A DNA stretch of 64,000 bases from a virus. Below the pieces are notes generated by a model. That model was not told the origin of the DNA and did not search any database. It saw nothing but the letters and a program-made list of their open reading frames with translations. The stretch covers positions 1-64,000 of IMG/VR virus record IMGVR_UViG_3300046616_000603; one strand, 5' to 3'. Both the position numbers and the translations under genes were made by a program. Below are positions 46,369 through 54,969 of the stretch, one piece after another; the first letter of the stretch is position 1, and each line of letters begins with the position of its first letter.

Positions 46369-47733
46369 ATGAAGAAAACCATGCTGTCGGTCATGGCGCT
46401 GTGCGCCGTGGCCTTCCACTCGGCCGCCTCGGCCACTACCGCGATGGCGCACAAGGCTGTCGAAGCCGTCGCCGTAGTGCCGGCGAAAGTCGATTTCGCT
46501 GGCCGCGTCCTGATGGAGCTGGCGTACCGCTACATCACCAACTACGCCGCCCGCACCGGCGTCGTACTTGGCGTCAACTCGTTGAGCGGCCTGATCACCA
46601 CCATCTACAGCGCTTCCGATCAGGTTGCCCGCGAAATGGTCGGCTTCATTCCGGCGGTGTCGGCTGACATGAACTTCACCCGCGCAGCGGTAGGGCAGGA
46701 GGTCACGTCGCCGGTCGCACCTGCCGCAACCGCAGGCGATATTACCCCTGCTGTGACGCCGCCGAATGACGGTGATCAAACCATCGGAAAAAAGGGCGTG
46801 ATCATCACCAAGGCCCGCCGCGTGCCGATTCGTTGGAACGGCGAAGAGCAACTGGCACTGGACAACAACGGCGCCAGCTATAACGTCATCCTGCGCGATC
46901 AGTTCGCGCAAGCGATGCGAACACTGGTGAACGAAGTCGAATCCGACCTGGCTGCGCTGTACGTCAAGGCTTCCCGTGCATGCGGCACCGCCGGCGTTGC
47001 CCCATTCGCCACTGCTGGCGACCTGACCGACACAGCCGGCGCGCTGCGCATTCTGGAAGAGAACGGCGCTCAAGGCCTCGACTTCCAACTGGTACTGGGC
47101 TCGGCGGCGATGGTCAACCTGCGCGGCAAACAGTCGGGCCTGTTCAAGGTCAACGAAGCTGGCCGTGAAGACATGCTGCGCAACGGCATGACCGACCGCC
47201 TGCAAGGCTTCGCTCTGCGCAACAGCTCGGGCATCAAGCTGCATACCAAAGGGACTGCTGCCGCCGCGACTACCAACGCTGCGGGCTACGCCATCGGCGC
47301 CACCGTCATCTCGCTGGCGTCTGCTGGTACCGGCACCTCTCTGGTGGGCGACACCATCACCTTCGCCGGTGACACCAACCAGTACGTGGTGGCGAGCGGT
47401 GACGCCGACGTATCGAACGGCGGCACCATCACCCTGGCGGCACCCGGCCTGCTGAAGGCGATCCCAGCCGCCGCGACCGCCATCACCGTCGCAGCGACGG
47501 GCTTCCGCAACATGTTCTTCGCCCGTTCGGCGATTCAGCTGGCGACCCGCGCGCCGGCGCTGCCGAAACAAGGCGACTCGGCGGTCGACCGCATGCTGGT
47601 CACCGACCCGCTGACGGGCCTGACCTTCGAGATCAGCATGTACGCCCAGTACCGCCAGATGCAGTACGAAGTGGCGCTGGCCTGGGGCTGCGGCTCGGTC
47701 AAGGATGAATTCATCGGCATCCTGCACGGCTAA
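46369..47733 (+). CDS. Major capsid protein, P22/BPP-1 coat type, with signal-like N-terminus
   Basis: 454 aa. From about residue 70 it matches BPP-1/P22-like coat proteins: 'SASDQVAREMVGFIPAVSAD', 'AAVGQEVTSPVAPAATAGDI', 'VPIRWNGEEQLALDNNGASY', 'QAMRTLVNEVESDLAALYVK'. An I-domain-like beta region lies near 300-380. The N-terminus MKKTMLSVMALCAVAFHSAA has a Lys-Lys, a 12-residue hydrophobic core and an ASA-type cut site, like a Sec signal peptide, and is followed by about 50 more residues before the coat core. AAAGGG supports this start; no internal start has an SD. Confidence 0.9.
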   Translation: MKKTMLSVMALCAVAFHSAASATTAMAHKAVEAVAVVPAKVDFAGRVLMELAYRYITNYAARTGVVLGVNSLSGLITTIYSASDQVAREMVGFIPAVSADMNFTRAAVGQEVTSPVAPAATAGDITPAVTPPNDGDQTIGKKGVIITKARRVPIRWNGEEQLALDNNGASYNVILRDQFAQAMRTLVNEVESDLAALYVKASRACGTAGVAPFATAGDLTDTAGALRILEENGAQGLDFQLVLGSAAMVNLRGKQSGLFKVNEAGREDMLRNGMTDRLQGFALRNSSGIKLHTKGTAAAATTNAAGYAIGATVISLASAGTGTSLVGDTITFAGDTNQYVVASGDADVSNGGTITLAAPGLLKAIPAAATAITVAATGFRNMFFARSAIQLATRAPALPKQGDSAVDRMLVTDPLTGLTFEISMYAQYRQMQYEVALAWGCGSVKDEFIGILHG

Positions 47734-47786
47734 ACCGACAACCCACCCGGCGGCCAGCACGGCGCCGGGCAACCTGCGAGAACTCC

Positions 47787-48224
47787 ATGAATTCCACCAT
47801 CAAAGTCAAATCCACCGACCCGGCGAGCCAAGGCCCGTTCGTTGTGATCAACACCGCCGACTTCAATGCGGACGTCCATGTGCCATACGACGACGACTCG
47901 GCCGAAGCACTGGCCGGTGCCGTTCAGTCGGGTGTAATCGTCCCCCCCGTAGCCGAACTGCAAGCTGGCTTCGAACAGCTGCAAGCGCGTGAGCGCGCCC
48001 TGGCCGACCGCGAAGCTGAGCTGGTCGAGCGTGAGAGCGCCAGCTTGATCGAAGCACAACGCCTGGCCGACGAGAAGGCCGCGCTGGCCGCCGCCGGTAC
48101 CGGCACACCGAGCTACGCAACCATGTCCAAGGACGAGCTGCAGGCCGCCCTGACCGCGCAAGGCAAATCGTTCCCAGCAGCGGCCAACAAGGCCGACCTG
48201 ATCACGCTGCTGACCAGCGCGTAA
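47787..48224 (+). CDS. Hypothetical late protein with C-terminal SAP/HeH-like motif
   Basis: 145 aa. N-terminal beta part (IKVKSTDPASQGPFVVINTA), a coiled coil ('ELQAGFEQLQARERALADRE'), then 'SKDELQAALTAQGKSFPAAA' plus 'NKADLITLLTSA', a helix-extension-helix like those at the ends of head-tail proteins. Its site after the coat gene is where head-associated or connector proteins lie. Confidence 0.65.
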   Translation: MNSTIKVKSTDPASQGPFVVINTADFNADVHVPYDDDSAEALAGAVQSGVIVPPVAELQAGFEQLQARERALADREAELVERESASLIEAQRLADEKAALAAAGTGTPSYATMSKDELQAALTAQGKSFPAAANKADLITLLTSA

Positions 48225-48244
48225 TCCCGCCTCGCTCCACGACC

Positions 48245-48268
48245 AGCCCGCCGCTTGCGGGCTTTTTT
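48245..48268 (+). terminator. Terminator before beta-helix gene
   Basis: Stem AGCCCGC/GCGGGCT, loop CGCTT, six T, then CATTCCG. The ATG at 48291 follows closely. Confidence 0.8.
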
Positions 48269-48290
48269 CATTCCGCCATCGAGATAGCCC

Positions 48291-50486
48291 ATGTCCATCA
48301 CCACCACGATCAAAGTCGGCGAGACCGGCAAGACCATCACGCTGCCAGAAGGTAAAGCGCTGACGATCAAGCCTACGGTCGGCTCCATCGGTACGGCCGG
48401 CGTGGCCTACCTGCTGGACCAGGCGCTCGGCGGCAACAATTCGAAGGGTTCGTGGCAAATCGGCTCGGCCGCGCTGGCGCCCATCGGTCCTTACGAAGGC
48501 ACCCAGAAGATCCTCATCACCTGCACCGCAGGCAGTATTGATGCGACGGTGGGGGATGCGGTGGTGGGTGCAGCTCAACTAGAACGTGATGCCGCAACTA
48601 ATGAAATCGGACTAGCTGGTCCAGCGACCGATAATGCAATCGAAGAAGCTTTCCGCTTGGCCTTCAGCCAGATTGTGCCCAAGACCACGCCGACTGTGGT
48701 GGAGACTGTACCGACGCTGGCGATGACGGGCACTCGCTACTACATTGATCCTATCGCTGGCAATAACTCGCTGGCGGGTACGTCCAAGGCAACTGCGTGG
48801 GCCAGCATCACCAAGCTGATCAGCCTCAATCCCGGCGCCGGGGCAGTGATCCACCTTGCCGACGACAGCATTTCCGATTTTGCCGATACCTTTGCCGTCT
48901 ACAAGGCGCGTACAACCTTCCCGTATAACGGCATCGACAACTTCCGTGGCACTGCGGCGCAGCCGATCATCATCAAGCCCTACACGGCACGTCCCGGCTC
49001 GACGCAGAAGCGCCCCATCATTCGCTATTACGGCGTGCTGGCCACCAGCGACTGGACGCAGGAAACCGGCATCGGCCCGAACGTCTGGTCTGCGCCATTC
49101 ACCGGCACCTTCGCCAACGATGTTTCGTCGCGGATGCTGTTCGGCCCCAACAAGGTTCTTGGCGTGGCTCCACGCCAGCAGGTCGTTGGCCAGGCCTACG
49201 GCAACACGCCGCAGCAGCTCGCCAAAGATCGTGATTTCGCCTTCGATGGCACTAAGCTGTACGTCTATTCGTCGGGCGGCAATCCCACCACCTACTACAA
49301 CGGCGTGTATCTTGCCGGCCAGCCGGTATTTTCATCGTCATGGGAAGGCGGCCACCACACCAAGTGGGTCGGCCTGCGCTTTGAATACTGCAACGGCTTC
49401 ATCCTTGAATACTCGTCCACCAACGCCAATTCGGTGCAGGGCTTCGAGATTTCCGACTGTGTTTTCTATCGCTGCAACCCCGGCTATTTTGCCAACAAGG
49501 CCACGGCTGGTTCGGCGTCCGAAATGGTGGTGACGTTCAAGAATTTGCGCCTCATTGAAACGCCGTCGTCGGGCATCCGACTGGGCAGCACCACCGGCAC
49601 GGCAGGCAACACTATGAGCTGGGAAGTGCTCAAGGTGCGCGTCTATGGCGGCAATTACTGCTCGTCCGTGGGCGGCGCGCTGCTATACAACCAAGCGAAA
49701 GGCGGCACCAAGCATATCGTGTGGGGCTGCTACGGCTACGACTGCCGCAATGGCACTGGCGGCAACAACATCGATGGCGCGTTTGTCTACCACGACGTTT
49801 CCTCGCGTGACAATATTACGGCATTCAACATCGCCGAGCGCTGCGGCGTCCCGTTCCAGTTGAACAATTCGGTGAACTCCACGATGGTTGCAAATGCCAC
49901 CATCGATTGCATCGGCCTTGCGCAGATCACCGGCGCGCCGGACGTGAACACGCCAAACCAGTCGTACATTTGCGCGCACAACACATGGCTCTGGACCGGG
50001 CGCGTCAACAGCGCGGATATCCCAATCGGCCCTTCGGCACCGAAGTTTGCTACCGGCGCAGTCATCACCGAGTTCAACGACCAGGTTGGCGCGTTTGGTT
50101 CTGGCAACAAGTTCACCAATCTGGTAATCGCTAACAACTTGGCGGTGTCGGCCGATCCCGCATCTGCCAACAAGCCGATGCTGTCGTACATCCTGAGCCA
50201 AGTTACCACGGCCCTGATCGCAGGCAATGCAGCCGCTGGCCTCGGTGCGGTGTTGGCGAAGGACAACGGCGTGGACAGCACCGCAACTGGCAATGTGATT
50301 GCGCTGGCGGCGTCGCTGGCTGATATCGAAACTTGGCTGCCGAATGCACGTACTGGCAATGCTCGCCCGGCGAAAGATACCCCGCTTGCTGGTATCGGCG
50401 CCGCGCTCTCGATCCAGTACCAGGACATCGCCGGGAAGAACTTTGCCGCACGGCCCACGCCAGGTTGCTATGAGACTCTGGTTTAA
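48291..50486 (+). CDS. Decoration-like domain fused to parallel beta-helix
   Basis: 731 aa. The first 90 residues ('ITTTIKVGETGKTITLPEGK', 'IGPYEGTQKILITCTAGSID') look like a small head-decoration domain. The rest is a long beta-helix: 'YYIDPIAGNNSLAGTSKATA' opens a pectate-lyase-like repeat, followed by coils such as 'KWVGLRFEYCNGFILEYSST' and 'WEVLKVRVYGGNYCSSVGGA'. A C-terminal 'YQDIAGKNFAARPTPGCYET' resembles the end of polysaccharide-degrading helices. Probably a capsid-displayed sugar-binding or depolymerase protein. No catalytic residues can be assigned. Confidence 0.75.
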   Translation: MSITTTIKVGETGKTITLPEGKALTIKPTVGSIGTAGVAYLLDQALGGNNSKGSWQIGSAALAPIGPYEGTQKILITCTAGSIDATVGDAVVGAAQLERDAATNEIGLAGPATDNAIEEAFRLAFSQIVPKTTPTVVETVPTLAMTGTRYYIDPIAGNNSLAGTSKATAWASITKLISLNPGAGAVIHLADDSISDFADTFAVYKARTTFPYNGIDNFRGTAAQPIIIKPYTARPGSTQKRPIIRYYGVLATSDWTQETGIGPNVWSAPFTGTFANDVSSRMLFGPNKVLGVAPRQQVVGQAYGNTPQQLAKDRDFAFDGTKLYVYSSGGNPTTYYNGVYLAGQPVFSSSWEGGHHTKWVGLRFEYCNGFILEYSSTNANSVQGFEISDCVFYRCNPGYFANKATAGSASEMVVTFKNLRLIETPSSGIRLGSTTGTAGNTMSWEVLKVRVYGGNYCSSVGGALLYNQAKGGTKHIVWGCYGYDCRNGTGGNNIDGAFVYHDVSSRDNITAFNIAERCGVPFQLNNSVNSTMVANATIDCIGLAQITGAPDVNTPNQSYICAHNTWLWTGRVNSADIPIGPSAPKFATGAVITEFNDQVGAFGSGNKFTNLVIANNLAVSADPASANKPMLSYILSQVTTALIAGNAAAGLGAVLAKDNGVDSTATGNVIALAASLADIETWLPNARTGNARPAKDTPLAGIGAALSIQYQDIAGKNFAARPTPGCYETLV

Positions 50487-50490
50487 CGCC

Positions 50491-51009
50491 ATGACACTGA
50501 CCGTTGAAACCGGCACCGGCCTGCCGAATGCCGAGAGCTACGCAAGCGTGGAGCAAGCTGACGCGTACCACGCAAAGCGACTGAATGCGATCTGGGCGTC
50601 GCTCGATGCCCCGACCAAAGAGGGCCTGCTGATCAAGGCCACCGAGTACATTGTTGGCCAGTATCGCGAGCGGTGGAAGGGCGTGCGCACCAACACGACG
50701 CAGGCGCTGGACTGGCCGCGTTACAACGTGCAGCTGCCGGACGTAGGCTTCGGTCAAGTCGCAGCCTACGTGCCCTCGAACGTGGTGCCGGCCGAGGTGG
50801 TGAGCGCCTGCTGCTGGCTGGCGCTGCAGGCGAGCAGCGGCGACTTGGCGCCGAACCTCGACCGCACGATCAAGCAGGACACCGTCGGCCCCATCACCAC
50901 GATTTACTCGGACGGCGCGCCGGAGCGCCCGCGCTACACGGCGGTCGACAGCATGCTGGCCGCGTACCTGTGCGGCTCGCGCAACTCGGGAAGGTTGGTG
51001 CGCGGATGA
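50491..51009 (+). CDS. DnaT-like head-tail connector protein
   Basis: 172 aa. 'MTLTVETGTGLPNAESYASV', 'DAYHAKRLNAIWASLD' and 'LLIKATEYIVGQYRERWKGV' are the signature of the 'DnaT-like ssDNA-binding' annotation applied to phage head-tail adaptors; real DNA binding is doubtful. The C-terminus 'YTAVDSMLAAYLCG' is helical. An alternative ATG lies at 50470. ATGA overlap downstream. Confidence 0.75.
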   Translation: MTLTVETGTGLPNAESYASVEQADAYHAKRLNAIWASLDAPTKEGLLIKATEYIVGQYRERWKGVRTNTTQALDWPRYNVQLPDVGFGQVAAYVPSNVVPAEVVSACCWLALQASSGDLAPNLDRTIKQDTVGPITTIYSDGAPERPRYTAVDSMLAAYLCGSRNSGRLVRG

Positions 51010-51383
51010 ACTGGCTGGGCCGAGACACGGTGCGCGCGCCGCACCTCTTGCTCTGCTTGTCCGAAAAGGAGTACCTGCGCGCAGCGAAGCATTGCGGGTT
51101 GGAGCAGCCGTCATCATGGCTCGGCGCCGCAGCAGCAGGCACGTGCCACACATGGGAGAAGGGCGGGAAGTTGATTTGCATCGTTTGCATACGCCCACCC
51201 GGCGAAGGTGCCGACCCGATTCAAGTGGCGTGCTCGCTTGTTCACGAAGCTGTGCACGTTTTTCAGGAGCTGTGCCAAAGCATCGGCGAAGCCAGTCCCT
51301 CGTCCGAATTTGAGGCGTATTCGATTGAACGTATAAGCGAGCAGCTGATGCGCGAGTTCCTGCGTCGAATGGAGGCTTCGTGA
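51006..51383 (+). CDS. HExxH-containing phage protein (125 aa)
   Basis: 'VACSLVHEAVHVFQELCQSI' contains HEAVH, and 'SSEFEAYSIERISEQL' supplies a downstream Glu, as in zinc metallopeptidase-like folds. A conserved small protein of many siphovirus head-tail regions; activity not shown. Overlaps neighbours at both ends (ATGA, GTGA). Confidence 0.7.
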   Translation: MNWLGRDTVRAPHLLLCLSEKEYLRAAKHCGLEQPSSWLGAAAAGTCHTWEKGGKLICIVCIRPPGEGADPIQVACSLVHEAVHVFQELCQSIGEASPSSEFEAYSIERISEQLMREFLRRMEAS

Positions 51384-51763
51384 CCGACTACCTCGCCAAA
51401 GCAAAAAATGCTGACAAGACCTTTCGCCGCTATGGCCAGCTGCTGACTCTGACGTTCAAGCAGCCCGGCACCTACGTCGGCGGCGCGGTCGTACCGGGCA
51501 CGTCCGTCACCAAGCGCGCATGGGGCATCGAGACCGGTGTCACCGCGCACGACCTGGGCGTCGGGACGATCAACGGCACGCTGATCGAGTCTGGCGACCG
51601 CAAGATCCTCATGTCTGCATTCGACGATAGCGGCGCGGCGCTGCCGGAGATGAAAGAGGACGACCTGGTGCTGGCCGGTGGCGTGACCTACAAGGTCAAG
51701 AACGTCGACAAGGTAGCGCCGGCCGGCGTGGTCGTCATGTGGCAGTTGGTAGGCCGGATCTGA
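51380..51763 (+). CDS. Head-tail joining protein
   Basis: 127 aa, GTG start. 'KTFRRYGQLLTLTFKQPGTY', 'GTINGTLIESGDRKILMSAF' and 'DDLVLAGGVTYKVKNVDKVA' form the small beta-barrel seen in head closure or joining proteins. Placed where lambda-like gpFII genes are found. Confidence 0.65.
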   Translation: MTDYLAKAKNADKTFRRYGQLLTLTFKQPGTYVGGAVVPGTSVTKRAWGIETGVTAHDLGVGTINGTLIESGDRKILMSAFDDSGAALPEMKEDDLVLAGGVTYKVKNVDKVAPAGVVVMWQLVGRI

Positions 51764-52353
51764 TGGCTTCGTTTTCGTTGTTTATCGCCGAATGGTGCAA
51801 GAAGGTCGGTGGTGACCTTGATACCGTCGTGCGCTACTGCGGCATGGCCGTCGACGGCAAGCTGATGTACCGCTCGCCAGTCGGTGATCCAACAACGTGG
51901 AAGGTCAATCCGAACAAACCAAAGGTGTTCGGCAAATTCGGCGCGGCCGGGCCGAAGGCAAACTGGCAACTGGGCTTCATGAGCAAGGGCGCGTCGACGT
52001 ATCGAATGTCCGGCGCCGGCTACGTGGGCGGCCGCTTCCGTGGTGCTTGGATGGTCTCCATCGGAGCTCCGGACAATTCGCTCGGCACGGTGCTGGACCC
52101 GAGCGGAAATATCACGTTGGTGGCGCACAGGGCGATTCTCGCAGCGGCGAAGGCCGGCGACGTGATCCACTTCCGCAACAACATGCCCTATGCGGAACGG
52201 CTGGAAAAGGGCTGGTCGAAGCAGGCGCCGCTGGGCATCGTCGCCCTGACCGTGGTCGAGTGGCGCACCATCGTTGACAACGTCGTGAACGGAATCCGCA
52301 GCGGTACCAGCGCCGAGGACTTCGCGCAGGGCTTCAAGACTTATTCGCTATGA
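51763..52353 (+). CDS. Tail completion protein (HK97 gp10-like)
   Basis: 196 aa. 'ASFSLFIAEWCKKVGGDLDT', 'RFRGAWMVSIGAPDN' and 'IHFRNNMPYAERLEKGWSKQ' match HK97 gp10-type tail completion proteins ('N.l.YA..lE.G.S.QAP'). Start at 51763 in TGATG with the previous stop. ATGA overlap with the terminator gene. Confidence 0.75.
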   Translation: MASFSLFIAEWCKKVGGDLDTVVRYCGMAVDGKLMYRSPVGDPTTWKVNPNKPKVFGKFGAAGPKANWQLGFMSKGASTYRMSGAGYVGGRFRGAWMVSIGAPDNSLGTVLDPSGNITLVAHRAILAAAKAGDVIHFRNNMPYAERLEKGWSKQAPLGIVALTVVEWRTIVDNVVNGIRSGTSAEDFAQGFKTYSL

Positions 52354-52763
52354 GCATCCCAAACATCCGAAACGCGCTGGAATATGCGCTGGCCAGCATC
52401 ATGCCGACCATCGATATCGTGCACGAGAACGGCGAACGGTACGAGCCGCAAGATGGCGTGCCGTACTGCGAGGCCTACTTGCTCGTGGCCGACCCAAGCA
52501 ATCCGGTGGTGGGCCAAGCCTTCCACCGAGAGCTGGGAATCTTCCAGATCAACCTTCAATACCCGCTCTTGGCCGGCACACTCGAATGCGCCATGCGCGC
52601 TGAACAGCTGCGTGCGGTGTTCAATCGCGGCGCAACCTTCATCGATGGCGGCGTGACAGTCCAGATCGACAAAACGCCAGAGATCGCCGCCGGCGCGCCG
52701 GAAGAGGGGCGCTGGCGCCAGACCGTGCGCATCCGCTGGCACGCCGACATTTTCACCGCATAA
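52350..52763 (+). CDS. Tail terminator-like protein (DUF4128)
   Basis: 137 aa. 'IPNIRNALEYALASIMPTID', 'VPYCEAYLLVADPSNPVVGQ' and 'GIFQINLQYPLLAGT' match DUF4128/gpU-like tail terminator proteins that cap the tail tube. Coupled by ATGA to the completion gene. Confidence 0.75.
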   Translation: MSIPNIRNALEYALASIMPTIDIVHENGERYEPQDGVPYCEAYLLVADPSNPVVGQAFHRELGIFQINLQYPLLAGTLECAMRAEQLRAVFNRGATFIDGGVTVQIDKTPEIAAGAPEEGRWRQTVRIRWHADIFTA

Positions 52764-52766
52764 CCA

Positions 52767-52822
52767 CCGACCGTCGAAAGGCGGTTTTTTCATTCCGGCT
52801 CGCCATGTGCGGGCCTTTTTTA
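52767..52822 (+). terminator. Tandem terminators before tail tube gene
   Basis: A first hairpin (CCGTCGAAAGGCGG, six T, then CATTCCG) is followed by a second (GGCTCGC/GCGGGCC, 5-nt loop, T-run, ATTTCCG). Two in a row suggests tight control of the tube gene. Confidence 0.75.
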
Positions 52823-52839
52823 TTTCCGAAAGGCTTCAC

Positions 52840-54045
52840 ATGTCCGCTACTGCAAATGGTATTAACACCCTGCTGGTGCTGGCCAAGCAATCTGCCGAAG
52901 GCACCAAGGCGCTGGCCGCCGGCGGCCAGATCTATCCGAACGTCACCTCGACTTTCGACACCGACGCTGACAAGTACTCGAGCAACGAGAAAGACCCGAG
53001 CCAGCAGCAGGGTGACACCCGCCTGGGCAACTTCCGCACCAGTGGCGACCTGAAAGGCGAGGCTTCGTGCGGCACCTATGCCATCCTGATGGCCGCGTTG
53101 ATGCGACGTGACTTCACGTTGGGCGGCAGTACGGCGGCGGCCACGACCATCGCGGCGGTTGCCGATGGCTTTACCCGCACCGCCGGTTCGTTCCTGGCGG
53201 ACGGGCACCGGGCCGGAACGGTCGTCCGCGTCACTGGCTTCGTTGCACCAGCGCTGGCGAACAACGCGAAGAACTTCTTCATCACCAGCGCGACGGCGCT
53301 GAAACTGACAGGCCAGTATCTGGATGGCAGCACCATCGTCACCAAGGCCGCCGGTGATAACGTCGCCATCGCAGCCCCGGGCAAGCGCACCTATACCCCG
53401 CTGACCGGCCACACCACCGATTTCTTCACCGCTGAGATCCAGCAGCCAGATATTTTGGTCCACCGCACCTTCGTCGATCAGCTGGTCAGCAAGATGGACA
53501 TGGCCGTGCAGCCAAACGGCATGACCAGTTGCGACTTTACCTTCATGGGTAAGCGCGAGGATCCAACCACGCCGGCGGCCTACTTCACCGGGCCCACCGC
53601 AGCACCCAATACCGGCAAGTTCTCGGGTGCCACTGCGATGTTGTCGGTAGCAGGCATCCCCTCGCAAATCTGCACCGGTATGTCTGTATCGCTGGATGGC
53701 CAGGTCAAGATTGACCCGGTCATCGGATCCAAGTACGCAACGGCCGCCTCGCGAGGCAAGGTGCTGGGCACTGGCCAATTCACCGTGCTGATGCAGGATA
53801 GCGCATACATCGACTACTTCAAGTCGGAAACCGAGGTGTCGCTTGCCTACGCGATGGCAGCCAGTAACCTGCCGCTCGCCGACGTTCTGGCGCTCCAGAT
53901 GGGGCGCATCAAAATCACTTCCGCCAAGGTAGATGACGGCGAGAAGAACAAGATCGTCACCTGCCAGTTCGACATCCTGCGTTACAAGGGCACTGACCTG
54001 CAGCACGAGTTGACCACGCTGGCCATCCAGGACACCACTCTGTAA
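52840..54045 (+). CDS. Major tail tube protein
   Basis: 401 aa. 'SATANGINTLLVLAKQSAEG', 'TFDTDADKYSSNEKDPSQQQ', 'NGMTSCDFTFMGKRED' and 'MDGQ'-like 'MSVSLDGQVKIDPVIGSKYA' match the long siphovirus tail tube (TTP) family, with a helical/beta insertion in the middle. SD CGAAAGG. It lies directly upstream of the chaperone genes. 54046-54172 shows no other gene. Confidence 0.85.
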   Translation: MSATANGINTLLVLAKQSAEGTKALAAGGQIYPNVTSTFDTDADKYSSNEKDPSQQQGDTRLGNFRTSGDLKGEASCGTYAILMAALMRRDFTLGGSTAAATTIAAVADGFTRTAGSFLADGHRAGTVVRVTGFVAPALANNAKNFFITSATALKLTGQYLDGSTIVTKAAGDNVAIAAPGKRTYTPLTGHTTDFFTAEIQQPDILVHRTFVDQLVSKMDMAVQPNGMTSCDFTFMGKREDPTTPAAYFTGPTAAPNTGKFSGATAMLSVAGIPSQICTGMSVSLDGQVKIDPVIGSKYATAASRGKVLGTGQFTVLMQDSAYIDYFKSETEVSLAYAMAASNLPLADVLALQMGRIKITSAKVDDGEKNKIVTCQFDILRYKGTDLQHELTTLAIQDTTL

Positions 54046-54172
54046 TTCACCACCGGCTAGGCCGGCAAATCTCTTTGGCGCAAGCCATCACCAGCACCGG
54101 CCGGTCGCTGTCGCCTTCGCGGGCGCGGCGGCCGGCACGGGCACCTATTCACCCGCGAAGAAAGGAAACACC

Positions 54173-54667
54173 ATGAACACTGCTCAAACCATCGCCGCCG
54201 CTGGCTTCGATATTGCCAACCTGACCGCCACCGACACGGCACCGGTGACCCACAACGTCGACGTACTGTTCGATGATGATGGCAATGCCACTGCCGGCTT
54301 CACCATCGTTGGCAAGAATAGCCCGGAATACCAGGCTGAAAGCCACGCTGTGCGCGCCGATGCGCATAAGCGGTCCGCCATCCGCAAGTCCGCAATCGAC
54401 GTTAAAACCGATGAGGGCGCGAGCAAGCTGGTCGATGTAATCGACAGCAACGCAACTCGCCTGGCGCTGTCTGTCGTCACCGGCTGGTACGGCTTCACCA
54501 GCGCCGGCGTGCCGGTGCCGTTCGATAAGAAGCTGGTGCTGTCGGCGTTCAAGAAGTACCCGACCTGGGAGGACAAGGTCAACGCCGCGCTGGAGGTTGA
54601 CTCCAATTTTTTGAAGGTCTCGTCGCCAGCCTCCTCGACTTCGCCAACCACCAGTTCGAACGGCTAA
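54173..54667 (+). CDS. Tail assembly chaperone gpG-like
   Basis: 164 aa. 'MNTAQTIAAAGFDIANLTAT', 'NSPEYQAESHAVRADAHKRS', 'TGWYGFTSAGVPVPFDKKLV' and 'YPTWEDKVNAALEVDSNFLK' correspond to the gpG type of tail chaperone. It ends at TAA 54665 in zero frame. SD AGAAAGGA. The slippery stretch at 54607-54613 lets some ribosomes continue as the longer G-T form. Confidence 0.8.
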   Translation: MNTAQTIAAAGFDIANLTATDTAPVTHNVDVLFDDDGNATAGFTIVGKNSPEYQAESHAVRADAHKRSAIRKSAIDVKTDEGASKLVDVIDSNATRLALSVVTGWYGFTSAGVPVPFDKKLVLSAFKKYPTWEDKVNAALEVDSNFLKVSSPASSTSPTTSSNG

Positions 54668-54969
54668 GCAAGGCCGCCGACGGTAGCTCGGTCGGCGAGC
54701 ACGTCGACGCCGCGAAGCGCCACCCGCTCTACAAAGCTCCCGAGGAGCCGGTGGCGCCGGATCTGCCGCACGAAATCGCCTACATCTGGGAGTGGTTCAA
54801 AAAGCTCAGCCGAAAACGGCAGAGTGGAATGGGGCCGCTCCCAATCTCCAGTGAAGAAGTACTCGCGTGGTGCGCGCGTCAACGCGTCTCCTTCGAGCCG
54901 CACGAGCACGACATTCTCGACAGGCTCGACGACCTGTACCTGTCGCACCAATACAAGAAGGATAAGTGA
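54173..54969 (+). CDS. gpG-T fusion by -1 frameshift
   Basis: At 54607-54613 the zero frame reads AAT TTT TTG, giving the heptamer T TTT TTG. After a -1 slip the next codon is GAA at 54613 and the frame runs to TGA at 54967-54969, adding 118 residues: 'EGLVASLLDFANHQFERLSK', 'HPLYKAPEEPVAPDLPHEIA', 'IWEWFKKLSRKRQ', 'EHDILDRLDDLYLSHQYKKD'. The total is 265 aa. Only a 72-codon part of the T frame has its own ATG. The tape measure gene starts at the same stop. Confidence 0.85.
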
